Shown in pieces: positions 35,626 to 45,220 of a DNA stretch of 64,000 nt. Below the pieces are notes generated by a model. The model did no database searches. It saw nothing but the letters and a program-made list of their open reading frames with translations, and had not been told where the DNA came from. The DNA is from Acidovorax sp. Leaf78 (GTDB lineage Bacteria; Pseudomonadota; Gammaproteobacteria; Burkholderiales; Burkholderiaceae_C): assembly GCF_001422735.1 (NCBI RefSeq), contig NZ_LMLZ01000026.1:127820-191819 (forward strand). The letters run 5' to 3'. The stretch's first letter is position 1. Each line of letters starts with the position of its first letter. The translations under genes were made by a program, and so were the position numbers.

Positions 35626-35721
35626 GGGCTTCTCCTTCGTGGCAAGCAAGAAGCGGCCATCGTACGGTGCCCAGTCCGCGTACGGGCTTGCCGTTACATT
35701 GCGCTACAGGCGCACGGCTTG

Positions 35722-35775
35722 AAGCTTTTTACGGCCCTGCCGCTGTCTGGATAAGCGCTACCAGCTATCAAAAGA
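35722..35775 (-). repeat. GATAGCT-type palindromic repeat, copy 4
   Basis: In reverse orientation it reads TTTTGATAGCTGGTAGCGCT followed by TATCCAGACAGCGGCAGGGC and an AAAAAGCTT end. It lies between the PhoD gene stop and the gamma-glutamyltransferase start. With the other three copies it forms a dispersed family. Confidence 0.75.
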
Positions 35776-35782
35776 GGAGCGT

Positions 35783-37348
35783 TCACGCCGCCACGGGCCC
35801 GGCGCGGCCGTCTTGCACGACGAACTTGGCCAGGGTGCTGACGCCGCTGTCCGCGCGCATCGGGTCGTCCACGGTGCGCAGGGTGGTGGTCCAGCGCTCG
35901 GGCGTGATGTCGGCAATGCCGTAGCCGCGCAGGTCGCAGCGGGCCAGCAGCACGTGGGGGTTGTGCCGCGCCACGGCGTCCACCTTGTCCTGCGTGGTGC
36001 CCGAGCGCGAGCTGATGGAGGTGCCGCAGAACTCGCTGGCGATGACGGGCGAGTCGGGGCGGTCTGCGTCAGCGTGCACGCGACAGACGTAGTTCTGGTG
36101 GATGTCGCCGCCCAGCAGCACGGTGTTGCGGGGCGCGTGGCGGGCCACCGATTGCAGCAGGCGCGCGCGGGCCGCGGGGTAGCCGTCCCAGTTGTCGGTG
36201 GTCACCGTGCCCGACGGGTAATGGCGGGGCGAGAACAGCGTCTGCTGGGCGACCACGCTCCAGCGGGTGTCGTTGGGCGTAGCCGCGTCGCTGGCGAGGC
36301 CGGCATCGAGCCACTGCTCCTGTGCCGCACCCAGAAAGGTGCGGGCCGGGTCGGCCAGCTCGGCGCAGCCTCCGCCACGCACGGCCCCCGCGCTGGCGGA
36401 TTCGGGCGTGCGGCAGGCTTGCCACGTGCGGTACTGGCGGGCGTCCAGCACATGAAGATGGGCCAGGCGGCCCCAGCGCAGGCATCGGTAGACCTGCAGC
36501 GCGTCCCACCGGGTGTCGGGGAAGGGCCGGGCCAGACTCGTGGCGCGCAGGGGCATGTTCTCGTAGAACGCCTGCCACGCGGCGCCGCGCATCGCCAGGA
36601 AGTGCGGTGTGTCGCCCCGGCCTGCGCCCGCGGCGTAGTCGTTTTGCACTTCGTGGTCGTCCCAGGTCACGGCCCAGGGGCAGGTGGCATGGGCGGCCTG
36701 CAAGGCCGGGTCGCTCTTGTGCAGCGCATACCGGTCGCGGTAGTCGGCCAGCGTGGTCGCCAGCTTGAGGCTGTGGGTGCGCGCCAGGTCCGATGCATTC
36801 TTGGGCGTGGCGTATTCGTAGATGTAGTCGCCCAGGAACAGCACCAAGTCGGGTTGGTCGGCCGCCAGGTGGCGCCACGCGGCGTAGTGGCCGTGTTCCC
36901 ACCGCTGGCACGAGGCAAAGGCCACCCGCAGCGCGCCCGGCAGGTCGCCCGCTGCGGGCGCGGTACGCGTGCGGCCCACGGTGCTGACCGCATCGCCCAG
37001 CATGAAGCGGTAGTGGTACCAACGCCCCGGTGCCAGGCCGCGCAGCTCCACATGCACGCTGTGGCCGAGCTGCGGCAGGGCGGGCGCCTCGCCCTTTTGC
37101 ACGATCTTCGCAAAGCGCGCATCGTGCGCCACCTCCCACCGCACGGTGTGGGCGGCCTGCAGCTGCGCCGCATCGGCCAGCACCAGGCGCGTCCACAGCA
37201 CCACCCCGTCCGGCGCCGGATCGCCACTGGCCACGCCCAGCGCAAACGGGTGGGTGGACAGCGACGGCGCGTTGCTCCACGCCCAGCGGGGCAGGGCAGT
37301 CGCTGCGGCCGCGTAGGCGGCGAGTTGTAGAAATGCGCGGCGGTCCAT
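35783..37348 (-). CDS. phoD: PhoD-type alkaline phosphatase
   Basis: A 521-residue metallophosphatase. Residues 1-25 have a twin-arginine-like signal (MDRRAFLQLAAYAAAATAL). The mature enzyme starts FALGVASGDPAPDGVVLWTR, the classical PhoD segment, and keeps metal-binding motifs LVLFLGDYIYEYA, WDDHEVQNDYA and LLGGDIHQNYV. Such enzymes hydrolyse phosphomono- and diesters in the periplasm or outside the cell, often under phosphate limitation. No Pho box could be confirmed. The gene is isolated: repeat copies C/C' lie upstream between it and the diguanylate cyclase gene. Confidence 0.93.
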   Translation of the reverse strand: MDRRAFLQLAAYAAAATALPRWAWSNAPSLSTHPFALGVASGDPAPDGVVLWTRLVLADAAQLQAAHTVRWEVAHDARFAKIVQKGEAPALPQLGHSVHVELRGLAPGRWYHYRFMLGDAVSTVGRTRTAPAAGDLPGALRVAFASCQRWEHGHYAAWRHLAADQPDLVLFLGDYIYEYATPKNASDLARTHSLKLATTLADYRDRYALHKSDPALQAAHATCPWAVTWDDHEVQNDYAAGAGRGDTPHFLAMRGAAWQAFYENMPLRATSLARPFPDTRWDALQVYRCLRWGRLAHLHVLDARQYRTWQACRTPESASAGAVRGGGCAELADPARTFLGAAQEQWLDAGLASDAATPNDTRWSVVAQQTLFSPRHYPSGTVTTDNWDGYPAARARLLQSVARHAPRNTVLLGGDIHQNYVCRVHADADRPDSPVIASEFCGTSISSRSGTTQDKVDAVARHNPHVLLARCDLRGYGIADITPERWTTTLRTVDDPMRADSGVSTLAKFVVQDGRAGPVAA

Positions 37349-37435
37349 GGTCGGTGACGTTTCAGGTGATGGGCAACAGCAGCCCGAGCAGGCGCTGCTT
37401 TGAGCAGCATCCTAATCAAGCGGACGTCGATACCG

Positions 37436-37530
37436 GCGCGCCCCCAGGCCAGTGCCACCGTGGAACTGGCTCTGCCAGGCCACGGGTGGCGTCCCCCTGG
37501 GGGGAAGGCGCCGCAGGCGAATCAGGGGGG
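37436..37530 (-). repeat. Post-stop-codon dispersed repeat, copy C
   Basis: Read on the minus strand it starts CCCCCTGATTCGCCTGCGGC and contains CCACCCGTGGCCTGGCAGAG, CCACGGTGGCACTGGCCTGG and GGGGGCGCGCC. It follows the diguanylate cyclase gene (stop at 37590) in the same orientation, after a shorter partial copy (C'). Confidence 0.8.
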
Positions 37531-37542
37531 CTTCCAAGCTCT

Positions 37543-37584
37543 GCGTCCCCCTGGGGGGAAGGCGCCGCAGGCGACTCAGGGGGG
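37543..37584 (-). repeat. Partial copy C' of the post-stop-codon repeat
   Basis: On the minus strand CCCCCCTGAGTCGCCTGCGG runs to CCCCAGGGGGACGC, only the hairpin part of the element. It begins 5 bp after the stop of the diguanylate cyclase gene and is followed by the fuller copy C, a tandem pair. Confidence 0.75.
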
Positions 37585-37589
37585 AGTGA

Positions 37590-39131
37590 CTAGGCCGGCA
37601 TCACCCGGTTCTTGCCCGACCGCTTGGCCAGGTACATGCCCTGGTCCGCGCGGCGGATGGCGTCGGCGCTGCTTTCGCTGTCTGCCAGCTGGGCCACGCC
37701 GGCGCTGAAGGTGATGAGCACCTTCTCGGTGCCCTGCAAAAAGAACCGGGTGGTCAGCTCGCGCTGCAGCCGGGTCATGGCGGCCACGCCGCTGTCGACC
37801 GTGGTGTCGGGCAGCACCAGCACGAATTCTTCACCGCCATAGCGCGCCAGCAGGTCCTGCGGTCGCATGACCTCGCGCGTGACCTGTGCCAGGTGCACCA
37901 GGGCCGCGTCGCCGCCGGAATGGCCCAGGCGGTCGTTGATGGTCTTGAAATTGTCCACGTCGAGCAGCGCCAGGCACAGCGGCGAGCCCAGGCGGCGCGA
38001 TCGGGCGATCTCGCGCTCCATCGCCTCGTCCAGGCCCTTGCGGTTGAGCGATCCGGTCAGCGGGTCGTGCCGTGCCTGGGCGCTGGCGCGGTCGAGCTCT
38101 TCCTGCAGCTTGGCCACCTCGGCGCGCTTGGCTTCGGTGCGCTCGCGCAGGTCCTGCAGTTCGTCGTGGGTCACGCGGCTGTCCAGGGCCATGGAGCGGG
38201 TCGCGCTCATCACTTCCTGCAGCACCGGGGCGATCTCCTCGATGGTGTTGGCCTTGCCGATCAGGTCGGCGCAGCGCTCCATCGTGCCCTGGTAGGTGGT
38301 GCTGGAGGCGGTGATCCGCGCCAGGCGCTCGATGAAGGTGGTGAGCATCTCCTTCATCTGCTCCTGCGCCTCGACCGTGCGGGCCTTGGCCTCGGCCTGC
38401 TTGAAGATCACGTCCTTCAGGCGGCGCTGCACGTCGTCCAGCCGGCGCAGGGTCAGCGGCGGGGTGGATGCTGCCATCAGCGCCTGGGCCTGGCCCTGCA
38501 GCCAGCGGTCTTCGGCGCTGAGCACGGCGATGTTCTCGAACACCATGTGCAGCAGATTCAGCAGGCCGCTGCGGATGGCGCCTTGCTCTTCGGTGGCAAA
38601 AGACAGCCGATAGGTGAAGTTGCCCAGCATGAGCTGGGCGGTGGAGATGGGGGGCGCGGGCTCGCGCAGGAAGGTGACGAGCTGCTGCGCCATCTCGATC
38701 ACGCGGGCGTCGTCATCGCCCAGTGCGGGCAGCACGTTGTCCACCAGGCGCGCCAGGAGCTGCGCAAATTCGTCGGGCAGGATGGCGGCGGGCGGGGCGG
38801 CGTCCGCAGCCGTCTCGATGGGCGTGGCCGTGGCCGACATGGGGTTCAGCCCCAGGTTGGCGTAGCCGACCATGGTGCTTTGCAACGACGACCAGTCCTT
38901 CTGGATGATCGCCCGCTCGAATTGGCCCAAAAGGCGCTTTTGCGCCGGGGTCTGCCCCGGCAGCACCCGCAGGATCTGGCTCAGCGGTCCTTCGGGAAAT
39001 GGCTGCGGGCTGCGAGTTTCGGCGATCTCGTCATACAGCGCCAGGTAGTTGTCGGGCGTGGGCTGCAAGCGGCGTATGGCCAGCTGCTTGAGTGTCTCGC
39101 GCGCGATTTCGGAGGGTGGACGGTCGGCCAT
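37590..39131 (-). CDS. Cytoplasmic diguanylate cyclase (GGDEF)
   Basis: A 513-residue protein with no membrane helices. The first 340 residues are a helical region, with TLKQLAIRRLQPTPDNYLAL at the start, resembling the N-terminus of some Burkholderiales GGDEF proteins, and a long coiled-coil stretch (ELQDLRERTEAKRAEVAKLQ). The C-terminal GGDEF domain has GGEEF in LLARYGGEEFVLVLP and the I-site RPQD five residues before it, so it is probably active and product-inhibited. It makes cyclic di-GMP from GTP. The gene ends in a pair of dispersed repeats and shares no operon with its neighbours. Confidence 0.94.
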   Translation of the reverse strand: MADRPPSEIARETLKQLAIRRLQPTPDNYLALYDEIAETRSPQPFPEGPLSQILRVLPGQTPAQKRLLGQFERAIIQKDWSSLQSTMVGYANLGLNPMSATATPIETAADAAPPAAILPDEFAQLLARLVDNVLPALGDDDARVIEMAQQLVTFLREPAPPISTAQLMLGNFTYRLSFATEEQGAIRSGLLNLLHMVFENIAVLSAEDRWLQGQAQALMAASTPPLTLRRLDDVQRRLKDVIFKQAEAKARTVEAQEQMKEMLTTFIERLARITASSTTYQGTMERCADLIGKANTIEEIAPVLQEVMSATRSMALDSRVTHDELQDLRERTEAKRAEVAKLQEELDRASAQARHDPLTGSLNRKGLDEAMEREIARSRRLGSPLCLALLDVDNFKTINDRLGHSGGDAALVHLAQVTREVMRPQDLLARYGGEEFVLVLPDTTVDSGVAAMTRLQRELTTRFFLQGTEKVLITFSAGVAQLADSESSADAIRRADQGMYLAKRSGKNRVMPA

Positions 39132-39264
39132 GTGCTGACACCAGGGTCTGAGGGGGCTAAGTCCCCAAGTGTGACACAGCAGCCGCTGTTTGGGTGCCGC
39201 CCCCGGAGGGCAAAAACGCCGGTGACCCGGGGTGGCGGGCGCGGGTTGATGCGCCCTGCCGCTG

Positions 39265-40239
39265 TCAGTTGACCATGACCAGTTTGCCCATCACGCCGCG
39301 CGACCCCATGTGCGCGTAGGCGGCCGGCAGCTCGGCCATGGGCATGGTGCGGTCGATCACCGGCTTGATCCTGCCTTGGGCGTACCACTGCGCCAGCTCG
39401 CCCATCATGGCGGCGTTGGCCTTGGGTTCGCGCTTGGCGAAGTCGCCCCAGAACACGCCCACGATGGACGCGCCCTTGAGCAGCGCCAGGTTGAAGGGCA
39501 GGGCCGGGATGGGGCCGGACGCAAACCCCACCACCAGGTAGCGGCCGCGCCAGGCGATGGAGCGGAACGCGGGCTCGGCAAAGTCGCCGCCCACCGGGTC
39601 GTAGATCACGTCGGGGCCCTTGCCGTCGGTCAGTGCCTTGATGGACTCGCGCAGGTTGTCCTTGCTGTAGTTGATGGTGGCGTCCGCCCCGATGGAGGTG
39701 CACAGCGCGCATTTCTCGTCGCTTGAGGCCGCTGCGATCACGCGCGCGCCCATGGCCTTGGCGATCTGGATGGCCGAGGTGCCCACGCCGCCGGCGGCGC
39801 CCAGCACCAGCACCGTCTCGCCGGACTTGAGCGCGGCGCGGTCGACCAGCGCGTGGTAGGACGTGGCGTAGATCATGATGAAGGCGGCCGCGTCCACATG
39901 CGAGAAGCCGTCAGGCAGGGGCATGCACAGCGCAGCGGGCGCGATGGTGTGCGTGCCGAAGCCGCCTGTGCCGGACAGGCAGGCCACGTTCTGGCCGACC
40001 TTCAAGTGCGTCACGCCGTCACCCACTGCCGCTACCACGCCGGCATATTCGGAGCCGGGCACAAAGGGCAGCGGCGGCTTCATCTGGTACTTGTTCTGCA
40101 CGATGAGCAGGTCGGGAAAGTTCAGGCTGGCGGCCTTGATCTCGATGAGCACCTCGCCGGCTTGGGGCGTGGGCGTGGGCAGTTCGGTCCAGGCCAGGGC
40201 GTCGACGCCGACGGGGTTGGTGCAAAGCCAAGCGTGCAT
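39265..40239 (-). CDS. NADPH:quinone oxidoreductase family (zinc-type alcohol dehydrogenase-like) protein
   Basis: A 324-residue medium-chain dehydrogenase/reductase. The N-terminal catalytic lobe has FPDLLIVQNKYQMKPPLPFV and PGSEYAGVVAAVGDGVTHLK. The Rossmann lobe has VLVLGAAGGVGTSAIQIAKA and ends VMGKLVMVN. No zinc-binding cysteines are seen, as in quinone oxidoreductases. The reaction is probably NADPH-dependent reduction of a quinone or enone; the substrate is unknown. The gene is divergent from surE with 152 bp between and shows no operon partner. Confidence 0.92.
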   Translation of the reverse strand: MHAWLCTNPVGVDALAWTELPTPTPQAGEVLIEIKAASLNFPDLLIVQNKYQMKPPLPFVPGSEYAGVVAAVGDGVTHLKVGQNVACLSGTGGFGTHTIAPAALCMPLPDGFSHVDAAAFIMIYATSYHALVDRAALKSGETVLVLGAAGGVGTSAIQIAKAMGARVIAAASSDEKCALCTSIGADATINYSKDNLRESIKALTDGKGPDVIYDPVGGDFAEPAFRSIAWRGRYLVVGFASGPIPALPFNLALLKGASIVGVFWGDFAKREPKANAAMMGELAQWYAQGRIKPVIDRTMPMAELPAAYAHMGSRGVMGKLVMVN

Positions 40240-40367
40240 GGAATGGGTCTCCGGTCAATTTTGTGAGACGCATGATATGTGGGGGGCCCGGGCGCGCGTT
40301 GTCCCACGAGCGACGGCCTTGGCTGGCGCGCGAGGGCGGGGCGGGCGGGGCACTGCGACCTACAATC

Positions 40368-40390
40368 GGTTGCAACCCCCTGCTGCAACC
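40368..40390 (+). promoter_or_regulatory. Hairpin in the surE leader
   Basis: GGTTGCA (40368-40374) and TGCAACC (40384-40390) form a perfect 7-bp stem ending 1 bp before the surE ATG. A TACAAT hexamer (40361-40366) just upstream could be a -10 box, which would leave a 5' leader made almost entirely of this hairpin. No Shine-Dalgarno sequence is visible. Confidence 0.4.
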
Positions 40391-40391
40391 C

Positions 40392-41180
40392 ATGAAAATT
40401 CTGATCTCCAACGACGACGGCTACCAGGCTCCGGGCATCGTGGCATTGCACGACGCGCTCAAGACCCTTGACGGGGTCGAGGTGGAGGTGGTCGCGCCAG
40501 AGCACAACAACAGCGCCAAGTCGAATGCGCTGACGCTGCACTCGCCGCTGACCGTCACCAAGGCCTACAACGGCTTTCGGTACGTGAACGGCACGCCGGC
40601 CGACTGCGTGCACATTGCGCTCACGGGGCTGCTGGGCTACCGGCCCGACCTGGTGGTCTCCGGCATCAACAATGGCGCCAACATGGGCGACGACACCATC
40701 TACTCGGGCACCGTGGGTGCGGCGATGGAGGGCTATCTGTTCGGCGTTCCGGCCATCGCGTTCTCCCAGGTCGACAAGGGCTGGGGCGAGATCGAGGCGG
40801 CTGCGGCCAAGGCCCGCGAGATCGTGGAGCAAATGCGCGCGCAGCAGTTGGTCAATGAAACACCGTGGCTGTTGAACGTGAACATTCCCAACCTGCCCCT
40901 GGATGTGCTCAAGCCCATCAAGCTGTGCCGTCTGGGCCGCCGCCATGCGGCCGAGCGCGTCATCGTGCAGGAAAGCCCGCGGGGTGAGGCGATGTACTGG
41001 ATCGGCAGCGCGGGCGCTGCCAAGGACGATGCAGAGGGCACGGACTTCCACGCCACCGTGCAAGGCCATGTGTCGATCACCCCGCTGAAGGTGGACCTGA
41101 CCGACCACGACAACCTGGGTTATTGGGCGCAGACGGCGTCGCGCCTGGCGTCAGGGGCGGCCCACGCCCCGAAGGCGTGA
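40392..41180 (+). CDS. surE: 5'/3'-nucleotidase SurE
   Basis: A 262-residue survival protein. It begins MKILISNDDGYQAPG with the metal ligands D8 and D9, and has NGTPADCVHIAL and DLVVSGINNGANMGDDTIYS with further active-site residues. It hydrolyses nucleoside monophosphates. The start is ATG 40392; the frame is open to 40263 but the conserved N-terminus sits here. pcm follows 2 bp after the stop and nlpD next, the conserved surE-pcm-nlpD order of proteobacteria. Confidence 0.97.
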   Translation: MKILISNDDGYQAPGIVALHDALKTLDGVEVEVVAPEHNNSAKSNALTLHSPLTVTKAYNGFRYVNGTPADCVHIALTGLLGYRPDLVVSGINNGANMGDDTIYSGTVGAAMEGYLFGVPAIAFSQVDKGWGEIEAAAAKAREIVEQMRAQQLVNETPWLLNVNIPNLPLDVLKPIKLCRLGRRHAAERVIVQESPRGEAMYWIGSAGAAKDDAEGTDFHATVQGHVSITPLKVDLTDHDNLGYWAQTASRLASGAAHAPKA

Positions 41181-41182
41181 CG

Positions 41183-41959
41183 ATGCAGCAGCGCCGCCCC
41201 GGATTCCCGGCCCGTCTGCCGGGTACAGCGGCGCCCGCGCCCGCCCGACCGGCGCCAGCTGCCCCGGCAGGCGGTCGATCGCAGGCGCCTTCGCCGTCGG
41301 GTGTGGGGCTCGACTCCGCGGCCGTGCGCGCACGCATGGTGCAAAAACTGGCCGCCGGCGGCATCACGTCGACGGCCGTGCTGCAGGCCATGGGGGCCGT
41401 GCAGCGCCACCAGTTCGTGGACAGCGCGCTGGTCAACCAGGCCTATGAAGACACCAGCCTGCCCATTGGGCTCGGCCAGACCATTTCAAAGCCCAATGTG
41501 GTGGCCCGCATGTGCGAGTTGCTGCTGGGCGCTGAGATCGCGCGCTCCGGCGGGCTGGGCCGGGTGCTGGAGGTCGGGACCGGATGCGGTTACCAGGCGG
41601 CAGTGCTCAGCCACTTGGCGCGGGAGGTCTACACCCTGGAACGGTTGCGCGGGTTGCACGACAAGGCGCGCAGCAACCTGCGGCCGTTTCGTCTGGCCAA
41701 TGTCCATCTGCTCTTTGGGGACGGGATGCTGGGCTATGCCAAGGGTGCGCCGTACGCGGCCATCATCGCGGCGGCAGGCGGTGATGCCGTGCCGCAGGCG
41801 TGGTGCGAACAATTGGCGGTCGGTGGACGGCTGGTGGCACCCATGGCCGTGTCAGGCGGCCAGCAGATGTTGCTTGTGATCGACAAAACCCCGCACGGAT
41901 TGAAACAAAACGTGCTGGAGCCCGTACATTTTGTCCCCCTAAAATCGGGGGTTGCCTAG
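41183..41959 (+). CDS. pcm: Protein-L-isoaspartate O-methyltransferase
   Basis: A 258-residue repair enzyme that methylates L-isoaspartyl residues with S-adenosylmethionine. The first 50 residues are a Pro/Ala-rich extension (PAPARPAPAAPAGG) not usual in E. coli Pcm. The catalytic core starts RARMVQKLAAGGITS, has PLPIGLGQTIS-like PIGLGQTISKPNVVARMCEL, and the SAM loop RVLEVGTGCGYQAAVLSHLA. The ATG is 2 bp after the surE stop, so the pair is co-expressed. An inverted repeat follows the stop. Confidence 0.95.
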   Translation: MQQRRPGFPARLPGTAAPAPARPAPAAPAGGRSQAPSPSGVGLDSAAVRARMVQKLAAGGITSTAVLQAMGAVQRHQFVDSALVNQAYEDTSLPIGLGQTISKPNVVARMCELLLGAEIARSGGLGRVLEVGTGCGYQAAVLSHLAREVYTLERLRGLHDKARSNLRPFRLANVHLLFGDGMLGYAKGAPYAAIIAAAGGDAVPQAWCEQLAVGGRLVAPMAVSGGQQMLLVIDKTPHGLKQNVLEPVHFVPLKSGVA

Positions 41960-41990
41960 AGGGCCGCAGTTTTCTTGCGCGTGTCCTCCT

Positions 41991-42042
41991 TGGGCCATGA
42001 GGTCAGCGATTGTCATTGCACAAACGTTGACCTCATGGCCCA
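41991..42042. other. 15-bp perfect inverted repeat between pcm and nlpD
   Basis: TGGGCCATGAGGTCA (41991-42005) and TGACCTCATGGCCCA (42028-42042) pair perfectly with a 22-base loop. No T-run follows, so a simple terminator is unlikely. It lies in the 233-bp pcm-nlpD spacer, 31 bp after the pcm stop. It could be an RNA processing or attenuation hairpin or a protein site. Confidence 0.6.
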
Positions 42043-42192
42043 GCGCATTGGGAAAGCCGGGAAAAGGTCCGGCTGCTGCTCTGCAGCCCGCTTGCGGTAT
42101 TCATCTCTTGGCGCATCGTGCGCCTTGTTGCCGGGCCTTTTACCGGTTTTCGTGAGCACACGAGTGCACAACACGGTTCAAAGGGAATGCTT

Positions 42193-43122
42193 ATGTTCGT
42201 ATCGCGTGGTCTTGTGGTCGGGTTTACCGTGGCGCTGGCGGGGCTTGCCCTCACCGGTTGCGGCACCCGGCTGAACAGGGCTCCAGTGGAAGACCGGGGC
42301 ACCTCGTCCCAGTCTTCTGCACCTTCAGCGGGTGCGCAGTCCGGCGTGGTGGTGGGTACACCCATCAAGCCATTGCCCGGCGCAGAAAACGCTGGCAAAC
42401 CCGGCTACTACACCGTCAAGCCTGGGGATACCCTCATTCGCATCGGGCTCGAATCCGGCCAGAGCTGGAAGGACATCGCCCGCTGGAACAATCTGGAAAA
42501 CGCCAACCTGATCGAAGTCGGCCAGGTGCTGCGCGTAGTGGCTCCCGGGGCTGTGTCGCAAGCGGTGGCGTCCGATACCGGCGTGGTCACGCGCCCGGTG
42601 GCCTCGTCCTCGGTGACACCCGCCACTCCTGCCAGCGGCCCCGTGCCGCCTGCCAGTGCCGCCAAGCCTGGAGCGCCAGCTGCGTCCGGCGCGGTGGTCG
42701 CCGCAGCACCTGTGCCTGCCGCGCCCAGCGCTCCAGCCGCTGCGGGTGGTGAAGATGACTTGGCCTTCATCTGGCCCGCACCGGGTTCGCTGATCGCAGG
42801 ATTTGACGAGGCGCGCAACAAGGGCTACGACATCGCAGGAAAGGCGGGCGACCCCGTGCTGGCCGCGGCCGATGGTCGCGTGGTCTATGCCGGTGCCGGC
42901 CTGCGCGGCTACGGCAACCTGGTGATCCTGAAGCACAACAACACCTTCCTGACCGCCTACGCACACAACCAGACGCTGCTGGTCAAGGAAGACCAAGCCG
43001 TGCGCAAGGGCCAGAAGATCGCCGAGATGGGCAGCACCGACGCCGACCGCGTGAAGCTGCACTTCGAGATCCGCCGCCAGGGCAAGCCTGTCGACCCGTC
43101 CCGCTACCTGCCAGCGCGTTAA
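42193..43122 (+). CDS. nlpD: NlpD-type murein hydrolase activator lipoprotein
   Basis: A 309-residue lipoprotein. The lipobox LALTGC is near residue 17-22. A LysM domain follows (YYTVKPGDTLIRIGLESG to LIEVGQVLRV), then a Pro/Ala-rich linker and a C-terminal LytM/M23 domain (FIWPAPGSLIAGFDEARNKG to VKLHFEIRRQGKP). The usual metal-binding His before the Asp is replaced (KGYDIAG), so the domain is probably catalytically dead and works as an amidase activator. AAGGG lies 7 bp before ATG 42193; ATG 42187 is the alternative. It follows surE and pcm, but the gene after it is rluD-like and not rpoS. Confidence 0.93.
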   Translation: MFVSRGLVVGFTVALAGLALTGCGTRLNRAPVEDRGTSSQSSAPSAGAQSGVVVGTPIKPLPGAENAGKPGYYTVKPGDTLIRIGLESGQSWKDIARWNNLENANLIEVGQVLRVVAPGAVSQAVASDTGVVTRPVASSSVTPATPASGPVPPASAAKPGAPAASGAVVAAAPVPAAPSAPAAAGGEDDLAFIWPAPGSLIAGFDEARNKGYDIAGKAGDPVLAAADGRVVYAGAGLRGYGNLVILKHNNTFLTAYAHNQTLLVKEDQAVRKGQKIAEMGSTDADRVKLHFEIRRQGKPVDPSRYLPAR

Positions 43123-43126
43123 AACC

Positions 43127-44185
43127 GTGGTTACCCCACCGCCCAGCGGTATGAGCTCCGCTGTGCAGGCGGTACAGGCCGGTGAGAGCGATCTGCTGGC
43201 CGAGGAGACCGACGAGTCCGAAGACTCGGGGGGGCTGGCGGAAGACGTCGCCAGCGAACTTCGCACGATGACCGTCGCCATTGCGCAGCATGGCGCGCGG
43301 CTCGACCGGGCACTGGTGGAGCTGGTGCCCGAGTTCTCGCGCAGCTACCTGCAGCAACTGTTGTCGCAAGGCATGGTCAGCCTGCAGGGAGCGCCGGCGC
43401 TGAAGGCATCGGCCAAGGTGAAGGCAGGCGATCAGGTCGTGCTGGAGATGCGGCCCACGCTGCAGAGCCAGGCTTTCCGGCCCGAGCCGATGGACATCGA
43501 CGTGGTCTACGAAGATGCCCATTTGCTGGTCGTGAACAAGCCTGCCGGCCTGGTGGTGCACCCGGCGCCAGGCAACTGGAGCGGCACCCTGCTCAACGGG
43601 TTGCTGGCGCGCGACGAAAAGGCGCTCTTGGTGCCGCGCGCAGGCATCGTTCACCGACTCGACAAGGACACCAGCGGCCTGATGGTGGTCGCCCGGGATC
43701 GCGCCACCATGGACGCCCTTGTGGCGCTGATCGCCGAGCGCCAGGTCAAGCGCCAGTATGTGGCCTTGGCGCACGGTGCCTGGAGCGGGCCGAAAACCCG
43801 CGCGGTCAACGCGCCCATCGGCCGGGACCCGCGCAACCGCTTGCGGATGGCGGTGGTGGACCTGGCGGTACACGCTGGCAAGGCAGCGCGCACGGACATC
43901 CGCTGGCTGGACGGTGCCGAGCAGGGCTGCTGGGTGCAGTGCACCTTGCACACAGGCCGCACGCACCAGATCCGCGTGCATATGGCGTCCCTGAAACACC
44001 CGCTGGTGGGGGATGTGCTGTACGGCGGCGCGCCCGTGAAGGCGATGCAGCGGCAGGCGCTGCATGCCTACCGCCTGGCGTTCGCCCACCCCGTGACGGG
44101 CGAGGCCCTGGAGTTCATGGCCCCGGTGCCCGAGGATATGCGCCAAGCCCTTGCTGCATGGGGCCTGGGCTACAATGCGCCCTGA
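43127..44185 (+). CDS. rluD: RluD-family 23S rRNA pseudouridine synthase
   Basis: A 352-residue enzyme. An N-terminal S4 RNA-binding domain (ARLDRALVELVPEFSRSYLQ) precedes the catalytic domain with GIVHRLDKDTSGLMVVA, where Asp179 is the nucleophile. The RluD type modifies uridines of helix 69 of 23S rRNA. The end has LHTGRTHQIRVHMASLKHPL. The first 45 residues are acidic and probably disordered. The GTG at 43127 is 4 bp after the nlpD stop; ATG 43151 is a fallback. A TACAAT near 44171-44176, at the 3' end, may be a promoter for scpB. Confidence 0.95.
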   Translation: MVTPPPSGMSSAVQAVQAGESDLLAEETDESEDSGGLAEDVASELRTMTVAIAQHGARLDRALVELVPEFSRSYLQQLLSQGMVSLQGAPALKASAKVKAGDQVVLEMRPTLQSQAFRPEPMDIDVVYEDAHLLVVNKPAGLVVHPAPGNWSGTLLNGLLARDEKALLVPRAGIVHRLDKDTSGLMVVARDRATMDALVALIAERQVKRQYVALAHGAWSGPKTRAVNAPIGRDPRNRLRMAVVDLAVHAGKAARTDIRWLDGAEQGCWVQCTLHTGRTHQIRVHMASLKHPLVGDVLYGGAPVKAMQRQALHAYRLAFAHPVTGEALEFMAPVPEDMRQALAAWGLGYNAP

Positions 44186-44338
44186 CGGGCCAGACAGGCC
44201 CCCGCCCGAAGACGGAATCCCGCCGGGCCCTTGCGTCGCGCCGGCGCCTTGCACAGTGCGCCATTGCTATTGATTGCCCCCTGCTGTTGATGTGACACCC
44301 GTCGCGACGCGTGCCACTTTTCCAGGAATCGCCAAACC

Positions 44339-45219
<881 letters not shown>

Positions 45220-45220
<1 letters not shown>

